A stretch of 64,000 nt of DNA, taken from positions 2,852,001 through 2,916,000 of the forward strand of contig CM066288.1 of the NCBI GenBank assembly GCA_033816765.1, in the 5' to 3' direction. The notes beneath the pieces were generated by a model. It was not told where the DNA came from, ran no database searches, and saw only the letters and a program-made list of their open reading frames with translations. Positions 34,434 through 45,222 of this stretch are shown here, piece by piece (the first letter of the stretch is position 1; each line of letters begins with the position of its first letter). The stretch comes from Nothopassalora personata (taxonomy: Eukaryota; Ascomycota; Dothideomycetes; Mycosphaerellales; Mycosphaerellaceae). Both the position numbers and the translations under genes were made by a program.

Positions 34434-35941
34434 ATGGCAAACCGCGACCCAGACTTGCACAACTCCATCTCCTTGCGACCGCATCCCTTCCACGTCCACC
34501 CAGAGCGTCCATCGCATTCCTCCCCACTCACCAGCAGTGAGAACGTCCATCACACGCATCGGCCGGGTAATAGCTCCGCCGTGTCTACGGGGAGCCCGCA
34601 TCTGGAGCAGACTCCAGTACCGCGACCTGCCTACCATAGGAACAGTAGCGACAGCGACCGCGACCGCGACGATGTGGAGCGCCAGGGCAGTCTGCCGGGA
34701 TACGGTTCTGACAACGACCCCTACAAGCTCCGAGACGGCCTAAAGGACATAGACCAAGAGAAGGAGCGGACCAAAGCTAACGTCAAGGCAAAGCGCACGT
34801 CTGGTTGCACTCCTGTTGGCCGTAGCAAGGACAAGTACAAGACGCACAAGATCGTCAAGTTCTACGAAAATCAGAACGAGAATATCCAACGCCTGTTGAA
34901 GCCAGTCGACGACCATGTTCGCGAAGCAAAGGAAGAGCAAGGCGCCGACGCGCTGCAGTTCAAGATTGCCGTGCATGGCAGCTTCGTTGCGAATATCATT
35001 TTGGCCATCCTGCAGGTCTACGGAGCTGTGTCTTCAGGCAGTTTGTCGCTTTTCACCACCATGGCAGATTCCATCTTTGACCCGCTCAGGTTTGTGATCC
35101 TTGACTGACAGGAGCCTTTGACAGATATGCTCATATTGCTTTAGCAACCTCACTCTCATCCTATGCCACCGTGCGGTCAACAGAGTTGATGCCAGACGCT
35201 TTCCATCTGGCAAGGCACGACTGGAGACTGCTGGCAACATCACCTTCTGCTTCCTCATGACCACCGTGTCATGTATCCTTATCGTCGAATCGATCAAGCA
35301 GCTTGCGGAGAAGAAGGGCGACTCCAACTTCCACATTCCCTCAGTCATCGCAGTGGGCATTGCTTTCGCCACCAAGCTCGGCCTCTTCCTGTACTGCTGG
35401 GCACTGCGCAACAAGTACAGCCAGATCCGCATCTTGTGGGAGGACCACCGTAACGACTTGTTCATCAACGGCTTCGGTCTGATGACAAGCGTCTTGGGCA
35501 GCCAGATCGCGTATGTGAACCCATCAGACCATCCTCGACGACACTGCTAATCTCCATAGCTGGTGGATCGACCCCATGGGCGCCATCGTCCTCTCCCTCT
35601 TGATCTCCGTCCTCTGGCTGCGCACCGCCTACCAAGAATTCCAACTCCTGATCGGTGTGACGGCCGATACGGCCTTCCTGCAACACGTCACATACATCTC
35701 TATGACCCATGATATCCGCGTGTTGCAGCTCGACACGGTCCGCGCTTGGCACTCTGGCCCACGCCTCATCATCGAAGTTGACATTGTGATGGATCGGCAA
35801 CTTAGTCTGGAAGAGACACACGATGTCGCCGAGGAACTGCAGACCAAGCTAGAGAGCCTGCCGAATGTGGAGCGGGCGTATGTCCATGTGGACTATGAGA
35901 CAGAGCACAGTCCGGAGCACTTTTTGAAGAAGGAGTTGTAA
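34434..35941 (+). CDS. CDF-family cation transporter, manganese type
   Basis: Three exons (34434-35089, 35145-35510, 35560-35941; introns of 55 and 49 nt) give 467 aa. The first about 180 residues are hydrophilic, His/Ser/Asp-rich and cytosolic. Then follow the cation diffusion facilitator membrane segments: FVANIILAILQVYGAVSS, the metal site D-x3-D (ADSIFDP) characteristic of Mn/Fe-type CDFs, LETAGNITFCFLM, and NDLFINGFG with a following WWIDPMGAI. The C-terminal about 95 residues form the usual cytosolic ferredoxin-like domain (DTVRAWHSGPRLIIEVDIV, HDVAEELQTKLE). Expected to export or sequester Mn2+ by proton antiport at an internal membrane. Confidence 0.88.
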
Positions 35942-36658
35942 GAGGATGATTTCTTTTTTTTTGCCTCACGTCGAGGAAGTTCGACACGATACCACGGCCT
36001 TGAATCACCTCACTCGCTTCAAAAATGAAGGTGACTTTGTGTTAATGAGTTTGATAGTATACCGCTTGGTCACCGATATTCACAGTTGGAGCACCAAATC
36101 TCGATTAACTTGAATTGATCGCGTGGGTGAAAACGAATGATGTCGCAAGGCTTGGCAATGGAATCTGGCAGACAGAAGACGTATCGATGCCCTTCTACCT
36201 ATGCTGATACTGAATCTTTCATTCGCTGTATTGTGAGGAGATGCAGCAGATGTAGCTGCAGGTACTGACCGGTGCTGTACCTCATTCGTCGAGTGAGTGA
36301 GGAGTGCTCACCTTCGGAGACACATCAAGCATGGCGCCTGCCATCAGCATCATGGCGGGAAGTGATGATGCATGGAAACGGCGCAAGCACAATGGTCGGC
36401 AACAGCACCTGCACGATCAAGCAGCATCATGGCTGATCGTCTCCTTACCATCTTCGCCTCCACGTCAACACACCATCAACACCAACATCAAACATCGAAC
36501 ATCACCATCAAAGCACACCCAATCCCACATCTCAACATCACCATCAAATCAACACCAAACACGCATGCTATCCATCCTTCGACCGTTCTTCAGAGGCAAC
36601 GGCAGGAAACAACCCATCCTCCTCCTGGTGTTGATCCTCGTGATCGTGGTTCTTCTCG
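35942..36658. other. Intergenic, leader-like sequence
   Basis: No gene seen. 36450-36570 is rich in CATCAACACC-like runs, as in leaders of expressed fungal genes. A frame ending at 36780 reads as a short hydrophobic protein but overlaps the start of the peptidase relic and is not supported. Confidence 0.4.
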
Positions 36659-39134
36659 ATGTCACCATCGCCATGGGCCTTTATGGCGCAAGCGGTGCTT
36701 TGGGCCTTACTGCTAAGTCCCTGGCCTGCAAACGTTGTCGTCTCGGGAAGCCGGGATCTGTCGGAACACCAAGAGAATAATGATCTGGTCGTCCATGAAG
36801 AGAGGACTGGTGAGGCGGTTGCTTGGAAGAAGGTGGCGAGGGCGGATGGGGATGTCGTATTGCCGCTGCGTATCGCATTGAGACAAAAGAACATCGACCG
36901 TTTGGAAGAGTTCCTGATCGATGTTGCTCATCCAGATTCGCTCAACTATGGTACGTCAACGGCCTCATTACGAACGTGTCAGTGACTGACGTGTAAAAGG
37001 TCAACACTGGACTGCTGGACAGATTGCGGAGACGTTCGCGCCTGCTCCAGAACCTGTCGATGCTGCCATGGACTGGCTTCGGATCATGGCATCGTAGGTC
37101 AGCGCACCAAGTACACCAACGGATGGATCCAGGTCAATGCCACGATCGCAGAGGCAGAGAAGCTATTGAACACCAAATACCATGCATCCAAGCACAAGGA
37201 GAATGATTTCACCGCATGTCCTGCGATCGCTACAGCCTAATGAATGACCTCCGTGACTACATCGACTTTGTATTGCCTACCATGCAGCTCGGCGTACCAC
37301 GAAGTGGTAGTCGTCACGGAAACTCGGGGGAACCACATGAGGCCAATGCCATACATATGGACTCACATGGCCCGGATCGCTCGAGCGCGAAAGGCGGAGA
37401 CTTCCCCAACGACTCCTTGCAAATGAAAGGCATTACATACGAGAAGAGACACGCAGCAGATCACGAAGTGTTGAGCTTGCAGAGCTGCAAGAACATCGTC
37501 ACGAATTCCTGTCTTCGTGCGCTGTACAACTTTGGCCCGGGAAAATACAACCATACCTCGAACAAGCTTGGCATATTCCACTTTGAGAGTAAATTATCGA
37601 TCGACCTCATCACTTCCTTGCGCAAGCACTGAGACATCTTAGATAGGCCGGCAAAGTCGGATCTTCGGGTGTTCTTCAAGACCTTCACGTCATTGAAGAT
37701 ACCATCCGACACCCAACCAGAATTTATCAGTGTCGCTGGCGGCAGCGATGTGAACGGGGACGATGAGTTGACGGATTATAAACCGGAGGCCAACATGGAT
37801 CTCCAGCTCGCATATTCCATCGTCTGGCCTCAACAACTCAGGCAGTATCAAATCGGTGGCGCCAACCACTCTGATGCATACGGCGACCTCGTTCTCAATC
37901 GCCTGTTGGACGGGCTGGACTGGGGATTATTGGTAAGTGGTCAAGAGCTTGTTGTTGTAATTACTCGTCGGCATCGCTTTCATTGTGCCCAGCATGAGGA
38001 GCCTTCCAAGATCGAAATCACTGACGTGTCATCCTCAGCACGAACAGCTCGACCTCATTGCACGACGAGAGCTTGCAGCTCAAGATGAAAGCTCTGTCGA
38101 GCAAGCTCGGTGCGGTGGGATACCAAAGTCGAATGTCATCAGCTTCAGTTATCAATCGCTAACATGTCATCCTCAGCACGAACAGCTCGACCTCATAGCA
38201 CGACGAGAGCCTTGCAGCTCAAGATGAAAGCTCTGTCAAAAAAGCTCGGTGCGGTGGGATACCAAAGTCGAATATCATCAGCTTCAGTTATGGTGAAGGT
38301 GAAGACGAACCCGGCCTAACGCCCGCATACCAACGGCGACAATGCGGCGAATGGGGCAAGCTCGGTCTGGCGGGTATCAGCTTCGTCTTCCCATCGGGTG
38401 ACGATGGCGTCGGAACTCGGGGAGTGACTACAGTGGACGGTCTAGGAATCTGCTTGACAGCAGATGGCGACTACTATGGGGCTCCATACGGAACTCGGTA
38501 TGCGCCCGAATACCCGGCCAATGGCCCATTCGTGACAACGGTTGGCGCGACACAACTCAAGGGTGAGTCTGTTAATGACGGCGAAGTCGTGCCCGTCAAC
38601 CCCAAGTACGATTTTGCCTCCGGCGGCGGCATCTCCAAAGTGTTCAATCGTCCAGGGTATCAGATCGAAGCCGTGGGCAAGTACATGAACAACTACGCAC
38701 CAAACTACGGTCAAGACAGATACGACCGCACTGGGCGCGGCTATCCAGATGTTCCCGCCGTAGGTGCAAATGTCCTAACCGTCGTCGATGGAGAGGATTT
38801 TCCGAACGGAGGCACTTCAGCCTCGGCACCATTCTTCGCGTCGAATTCTCAGTTTGATCAATGAAGAGCGCCTGAGAGCCAACAAAACTCCAGTGGGCTT
38901 CGTCAACCCTGTCCTCTATGCACATCCCGAGATGTTCAACGACGGGGCCGAAGGCTCGAATCCTGGATGTGGTGGTACCAAAGGCTTTCCAGCGGCTCCT
39001 GGGTAGGATCCAGCCACAGGTGAGAGATGCCTCCAAGTCGCTGGGTGTGACTGATGCTGACATGTTTCGCTCATTCGGCCTGGGAACTCACCAACTTTGA
39101 GAGGATGAATGAGGTCTTCATGAAGCTTCCTTGA
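36659..39134 (+). pseudogene. Broken S53 (sedolisin/tripeptidyl-peptidase) gene
   Basis: Most parts of an S53 acid serine peptidase are present in order: a signal peptide, the propeptide (WKKVARADGDVVLPLRIAL), an intact intron at 36951-36999, the catalytic region (FPSGDDGVG) and the nucleophile block (GGTSASAPFFAS), and the end (NFERMNEVFMKLP). It is broken by a 1-nt loss near 37083 (TAG at 37095), another near 37231, a TGA at 37630-37632, a shift in the duplicated block at 38027-38291, a 1-nt gain near 38844 and a TGG-to-TAG change at 39004-39006. It cannot make a full peptidase. Confidence 0.88.
38027..38291 (+). repeat. Diverged tandem duplication, 138-bp offset
   Basis: 38027-38151 and 38165-38291 are near-identical copies of an S53 coding block (CATCCTCAGCACGAACAGC start, CAGCTTCAGTTAT end), separated by 13 bases. 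The offset is exactly 46 codons, so the duplication was in frame. The second copy has one extra C and several G-to-A or other changes. Confidence 0.93.
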
Positions 39135-39965
39135 GCTACCTCGATACTTTGGCTACATTAACCTATGCTGTGAAGCACTCCTGCGACTTACCTGAACAAC
39201 ACGATGGCGGATGCTTTTGGTACGAGCGAGGAGGAAGTAATGGCGGTGCAGTGGTGGACACGCTATGGTCCAGCACGCATGAGGATCGAGCGACTATGGC
39301 AGGCAGGGTAGACTAATTTATTCACAACGTTGATCATACTGTCCATTCCTCGTGGTCTGAAAGTTCACGCGGTGCTTAATTGATCCAACTGAGTACCGTC
39401 CCAGCACTCGACATCACGCCCGCTCCTTACCCCCACATTGAAATTGTAGCTGCTCTCACCATTGCGCTCAACCCTGATGGGTGCGTTGAAACAACACAGC
39501 GCTTCGAAGCAGTACTATACCACGCAGCGAACCCTTGCCCCATTTACCGGAAGGAGTTGGTTCACATCGAAGCAGCGACGCGGCGGGCACGTCACCACTT
39601 CCAGAATCAGGAAGGGGACATTGTCCTCTCTGGAGTCCACGAAGAATCTACCGAATATCCTGGAGGTTGTTCGATTTTCTGATGAACGCGCCAGGATCTT
39701 GCGAACCAGATCCTGGGGCAGAAGACAACGTGGCCAGATCATATGTTTGGTATGTCCTTATTATCAGACAAACAAGTATCTACAACATGACATCTAGAAG
39801 GAGTGGTTCTCGTCAAAGTCGTGATCGTCAGATCGTGAATGAAGTTCGTTCCGCGTGCCTGCCAGCCAACCAGTGGTGGCGAGGCCTTTTGCGCGCCGAA
39901 TTTTATGCGTGCTGCCTCCCATATGCTTTTGTTGACCCCTTTTGCCAGTGGGAGCGTATACCCAT
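39135..39965. other. Intergenic, possible relic
   Basis: Frames of about 100-140 aa overlap each other without domain signal. I see nothing I can name. Confidence 0.4.
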
Positions 39966-40453
39966 TTAGTAGTGCTCTGGCACCTTGACACCGTCATACT
40001 TGCCGTAGCTGCCATACTTGCCGTAGCTGTTGAGATGTTCGCCGGCGCCCTTGTAGTCGCCGTAGCTGGCGTATTTGCCTGGCTCGTACTTGGCTGGCTC
40101 CTCCTTCTTGGGCTCCTCGTGCTTTGGTGGGTTATCCTTTGGCTTCTCTGGGTAGTCACATGGCTTGGTTACGGTGGCGGTGGCAGTCTCGGTGACGGTC
40201 TTGGCTGGAGGTGGGTGCTCGGTGACGGTGACTGTCTTTCAGGCTTGTAAGGACAGTCCTTCTTCTCGGTAATGGTGACAGTCTGCGCTGGAGGTGGGTG
40301 CTCAGTGAGCGTGACAGTCTTTTCGGGCTTGTAATGACAGTCCTTCTTTTCGGTGACGGTAACGGTCTCCTTTGGGGCGTCCTTGGCAACGCAGGCTGTA
40401 TCTTTCAATTGTGCAGGAGAAGCCTGGGGCGGGCGAACCGCATCCTTTGACAC
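39966..40453 (-). pseudogene. Threonine-rich repeat surface protein, frameshifted
   Basis: On the minus strand the sequence encodes repeats of the type (K)TVTVTEHPPPA and EKKDCxYKPE, then a Tyr/Gly-rich tail (ASYGDYKGAGE, SYGKYGSYGKYD) ending at a TAA at 39966-39968. The sister repeats have AAAAG where this copy at about 40236-40239 has AAAG, so one base is missing and the frame switches; both sides stay open for the expected protein. The composition resembles secreted, O-mannosylated wall proteins. No start codon or signal peptide is visible in frame, so an upstream exon may be lost or missed. A base-calling error in the homopolymer could also explain the shift. Confidence 0.6.
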
Positions 40454-42933
40454 TTGTCCATCACACCGTTGTGGAGCAAGAGTATTTTAAGTTGTTCCAT
40501 TCGGCGATTTCGGTCCTCTTCTTTGCAACATGCTGACTGAGAAGCGATTGGCCTTCAGTCTTCAAATGTGAATGACTGAGACCTGCTGGTATAGTTGCTG
40601 CGCTGTCCGACATGTAGTCGCGAAGGTTGATCGATTATGCACGACTTAGCGTCATGTTCCTGCAGCATGTAGTGGGTGGCAAAGCAGTATTTCTTGATAG
40701 TGCTAGGGAATATAGAAGGAGGGGTAGTAAGCACGAGAAGGACGAAGTGGTGTAAACTTCAAGTAGGTCATGGAAAGCGCCCGATTCGTTGTCAGCGTGC
40801 ATGATGGACCTTGAAATAGGCTGCAGGTGCAGCCAAGCCAGAAGACGTTATCCATCTTCCGGTAGCTGGCGTATTTCGTCCTTTGCTCGGCTTGGATCGG
40901 GGCACGACACGCGGGATAGAAGGAATCGGTAAGACGCCCAAAGGGCAGCACGAGCATACCACCCGTGTTGTTCGTATTGTGTTTGCATTGCCAAGACACT
41001 CGCGAGTACGTCAGTCATTAGGTTGCTCCGAGTCTATGCCACGAGCCGGTCCAGAATGGTGTTCTGGTGCAGAGTCGTGGGCAAGTGTCTCTTCTTTGCA
41101 TGCGGTGCGACTGAGTAGCGGCGTGAGATGATCATTGCAGTCTCGAATCCGGATGTATTCTTTCTGGTGTGCCTGCTTTCTTTAGCTATTCTCAGAGACG
41201 GCTGTGGCGTCCTGCAGTCATCGCGTCGCATGGGCACAAGACATTCAGGCCAAGCTCATTCTTGGCAAGCTCATTCTTGGCAAGCTCATTCTTGGCAAGC
41301 CCGCCCGTTAGTGGTATCCGTTGACAAGGTGGTTGAGCCGTTTGATTCAGGCTACATGCCTCGCAGCTTTTGTCTGCAGCTCGAGCTACCAATCGCATCA
41401 GGCATCTTGATGCAGCATGCGAGCTTCTCCGTAGGGCTAATTTATTGATAGCATACATCTTTTGGCACGATCCGATCTGACCTAGCGCTGCATCAGCATT
41501 GGCTAGGTCTCCGCTCGTTGGCACAATGTTGGCAGGTAACCCATTCCCTGTGGCACCATGAGCTCTGCTTACTGCTTCCCTCGATGCTATTAGTTCCATG
41601 ATTGACATAACAGCAATGCGTGACATTGCTGAGCTGCGGCAGTAGCTCCTTTGTTGTAGTGCTTAGAGCTTGGCATAGCCAAATCTGGAAACCATGCCGT
41701 CAGATGAGCGACTTAGCTGCATACAGGGGATAGCATTAATGGTATGGTAAGTGTAGTCCGTGCCTTGCATTGCTCGATACGGTCTGAGCCAAAGGGCGGC
41801 AGACAACTCGCGCACGAGCCTGAGCTCGCTGAGGTAATTGCCTTGCTGCTTGAGCGGTCATGGCATACCAGCAGCATGTTTGTGACAGACTGTCGCTTGA
41901 AGGAGCGAGCATCTGTATATACTGAAGTGCTTTGCTCCAGTCCTAGCGAGGCGGCAGGCCGCGGAGATAGAGACCGTGGGCAAAAGTGCCGTCGACGAGG
42001 GTGCTGACCATGGAAGCATGCACGTCGGACAGCAGTCCTCCTCAATTTCAGTCTTGTTGGAGGTGTGGATGCTGGCAAGAGTCGTGTCTGTACGGGAAGT
42101 GGGGCTGCGAGCTGTCCGCTACGAAGACTGTTGGCAAACGATCAGCTTCATCAGCACGAGTCGAAGCATTGGCGACGATTCACGAGGAAGGGCATCGGGG
42201 TGGTCCGAAGTGAGCTCAGAGACAGCTTACCAATAGGTTGCTGGAGAGTTGTCCCATCCGTGAGCATCATGCAGGCTCGATTCGTCGCTCCAGCCAAGTC
42301 TGACCGGTGTGGGATGATACGAATTTCAGCACTGTTTCCTGCGAGACCTAAGTTTCAAACGCCAAATGGGATCCTCTTCCATAGTTACCAGCATCATCTT
42401 GGGAGCTGTTGGTATACTGATGATCAGGCCCTTAGTCCCGCCCATCGGAGTGTCGAAATCATCTTTCCCGCGGCGCCAACATGCAGAAGTCACGACTTCG
42501 CTTTGCGTACTCCAGCATCCGTCTCCAGGAAACGATCGTAATATCAGAGCTGTAGCGGGAAGTTCAGAAAGCTTGTGCGAGCAGCGGTCGAGGAGAGTTT
42601 TGTGAAGGGCAAGATCGGGTCCTCACTGTAGGACGACGCGTCATGCTGTACGGGAAATAGATCATCGTACTATCATGCCGTGCAACGTTGATAAGAATGC
42701 GGAGGGCGTGAGATACACGTAACATAATGCCAGAGCTCCATGATGACGATAGGATCGTAGCCTGAACTCGTCAGTAACGAAAGTCTTCAAAAATGTCTTG
42801 CGGCCAATCAATGTGCCACTTGAGAAGCACCTTTCTGGCATGGCATTATGCCCGAGAAAGAGGAGTCGAGCGTGATTGGGTACTGTCTGCCCATGATATT
42901 ACACCTAAGTATTTGACCTATGTCAGCATCTAG
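40454..42933. other. 2.5-kb tract without genes
   Basis: Only short overlapping frames; no transposon protein motif seen. Holds a small 15-bp tandem repeat (41251-41295). It may be a decayed repeat or former gene, as it follows two broken genes. Confidence 0.5.
41251..41300 (+). repeat. 15-bp tandem repeat, about 3 units
   Basis: CAAGCTCATTCTTGG is repeated three times perfectly (41251-41295), followed by CAAGC. Confidence 0.93.
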
Positions 42934-44838
42934 CTATCGTCCGAAGCTGAACCATCCCTTCTTCTGCGGCTGCTGAGGAGCTTTCTCTTCCACACCGTTG
43001 GCTTGCGGCTGCTGTGGCTTCTCTACCACTGCTGCTGTTCTGCCCGGGTAGTCGATGTAGTTGAACGCGACATCCAGAAAGAGAGGCTTGACAGGCACAG
43101 GCTCGATCTTCGGCGGATATGTGACCAGGTTTGTCAGGTCTACCTGGGTGCCTGGTGTGGGATAATCGTTCAGCTTCTGCACAAGTGGCGCCGCAGAAGT
43201 CATATTCTTCTCAGCAGCCTTAGCAGAGTTTGCCTCGAGTGTTCGCATCTCCACAATGGCATGCATACGGGAGCATAATGACTCAAGGTGAGCTCTGAGC
43301 TTCTCAGATGTTGCTGGCTGGATGTCAAGAGTTGGTGGAGAATCTGCACTGCTTGCTGAAGTAGAGGCACGCGGCAGCGAAGACACTAGATCCAAAGCTC
43401 TTCTCAGCAATGCCAGGGCGTTCAGATGATTGCCGAGCAGGCTATGCGAGTATGAGATATTGAGGCACTTCAACGCACGGAAGTAGTTGGCCTTGCCATC
43501 GAGCTCCTGTACAAATTTCTCATCTCGCATCGCACCTCGAATGTCCTTCACGGACTTGATGCTTTGGATCGTGGCATCGTACAGTACGTTCCTCTCCTTC
43601 AGGCGGCCAAGTTGTCGCCCTCGGGGCTCTTCTTTTCGCGGCTGATCGGCACCATCTCTCCGCGAATGCTTCGGTTTCTGCCTCTCTGGCTGGAATGTGA
43701 TGCCATCATCCTCACCGATCAGGATGCGATTACGACCGACTCGCCACGACACAAGATCGTAGTTGACTGAAAGACTGGTAACGCGGAGATCTTGCATGCG
43801 CCGGTCACCTTCATCCACACGCTCTTTCTCGAGCTCGTCCGTGGCGCGTTTCGTTGCATCCGCCGCGTCTTGAGACGCAATCAGAACATCGTCGTATGCA
43901 GCCGCCTTATCCCGCGAAGATGCATTTGCGTCCGATTTCAAGTATGCCCGCAGTCTTGCCTCAGCAGCTGTCACGTTAGCAAGCGCCTGTCCTATCGATG
44001 CATCCACAATATTTGCTTTGCGTCCTCGCCAAGTCACGCTGTTTGGTATCTCCTGCGGTGCTGCCTCTTTCTCTGCCTCAGTCTGTGGTACAGGCTTGTC
44101 CTTGAGCGCGTATTGATCGAGCTTCTCCACCGCCTGCACAAGCTCTTGGTCCTGTTTGGGGAAGTAGCGCTTCGCTACGGTTGGTATTGCAATTGTACGC
44201 GACAGTTGTGCTTGGTATGCAGCGTATCGTATTGTCGGGTCTACTGTGTTCGCCAATATCTCCCTGTATACCTCCTTCTTCTCCTTCTCAAGGAGCGCAG
44301 CGTAGATGACGCGGGCTTCGGCGTAGTGCTTTAGGCAAGGTTGCCATCTCTGCTCATCCGCCTGGCCATCGCTCGATCGCTGTCCTCCCGACTGCTTCTC
44401 GAACTCTGCTGAACCAGCCAGCGATGCCTGGTAAGCGTGGGCTTCTAGCACGTCCTGCTCATTTGCCTTGGACGAACTTTCCCGCAGCACCAGAACAAGA
44501 TCGCGTGCAGCCTTGGCAGCTTTACTGAGTCGCGAAATGATATGACTGCGTGTGTTGCCAGTTATACCCGCTTTGTCCTCGGTATGGCTGGTCTTGATGT
44601 GCATTGCATGCGCCCATGCCCGCTCAGACGTGAGCAGCAGCAGATGTGCAAATTCATGATTGCTGCCAATGTCGTCTGCTGTGACTGGCTTTTTGCTGAA
44701 CTTTTCCCTCTTCGCTGTCGCTCTTCCTAGGCGCTTTCGGGTTGCTAGCAGCTGCCGCGACAGCTGTGCTCGGTATGAGTTGTAGTCGCGGATTAGGAGC
44801 GCCTCACGGTGAGTGGCAACGAAGTTGGTGATGTCCAT
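42934..44838 (-). CDS. SRP68: Signal recognition particle subunit SRP68
   Basis: Single exon of 634 aa. The N-terminal RNA-binding helical region is recognisable (LLIRDYNSYRAQLSRQLLATRKRLGRA, LTSERAWAHAMHIK), as is the C-terminal SRP72-binding end with the short VPVKPLFLDVAFNYI stretch conserved in SRP68. The protein binds 7S RNA with SRP72 and is needed for co-translational targeting to the ER. Length fits fungal SRP68 (about 600-650 aa). The very end is basic and aromatic (KGWFSFGR). Confidence 0.93.
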   Translation of the reverse strand: MDITNFVATHREALLIRDYNSYRAQLSRQLLATRKRLGRATAKREKFSKKPVTADDIGSNHEFAHLLLLTSERAWAHAMHIKTSHTEDKAGITGNTRSHIISRLSKAAKAARDLVLVLRESSSKANEQDVLEAHAYQASLAGSAEFEKQSGGQRSSDGQADEQRWQPCLKHYAEARVIYAALLEKEKKEVYREILANTVDPTIRYAAYQAQLSRTIAIPTVAKRYFPKQDQELVQAVEKLDQYALKDKPVPQTEAEKEAAPQEIPNSVTWRGRKANIVDASIGQALANVTAAEARLRAYLKSDANASSRDKAAAYDDVLIASQDAADATKRATDELEKERVDEGDRRMQDLRVTSLSVNYDLVSWRVGRNRILIGEDDGITFQPERQKPKHSRRDGADQPRKEEPRGRQLGRLKERNVLYDATIQSIKSVKDIRGAMRDEKFVQELDGKANYFRALKCLNISYSHSLLGNHLNALALLRRALDLVSSLPRASTSASSADSPPTLDIQPATSEKLRAHLESLCSRMHAIVEMRTLEANSAKAAEKNMTSAAPLVQKLNDYPTPGTQVDLTNLVTYPPKIEPVPVKPLFLDVAFNYIDYPGRTAAVVEKPQQPQANGVEEKAPQQPQKKGWFSFGR

Positions 44839-45222
44839 CTTGTATGCGAGTCGTCCGTCTCGTGCTTCAATGTTGAAAGCAGCACCAATGTCTCGTTGAA
44901 GGTGGGGCTGCCAAGCTCGCAGACATCACGCCTTCGTCGCCAGCACACCTTCTTCCATCCACATCGACACGCTGGCATTTAACGTGAAGAGGACAGCCAA
45001 TCGACAACAGATATACTGCGTCCCTGCACCTGTTGTGTCGAGTCTTCGCTGCAAGGCGATGGCCGTTGAAACGAAGCAGTGCAGAACCACCGTGCACGGC
45101 CACAACACATATTATACACGGTAATGGTCATTTGAATGACAGGGCTGCTATGATCTATAGTCTATACGACTCTTCTACCACTGCACTGCCTGTGCTGAAG
45201 TATGCTGTCAGGGATATGTTCG
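44839..45222. other. Intergenic, no gene seen
   Basis: SRP68 promoter region and 3' flank of the next minus-strand gene. Confidence 0.5.

Noticed and set aside
36372..36780. Short hydrophobic frame upstream of the peptidase relic
   Set aside because: Overlaps the start of the S53 relic in another frame, with no supporting homology or conserved motif.
36659..39134. RIP as the cause of the peptidase lesions
   Set aside because: Most lesions are 1-nt indels and the copies of the duplication differ by mixed substitutions, not by dense C-to-T/G-to-A change.
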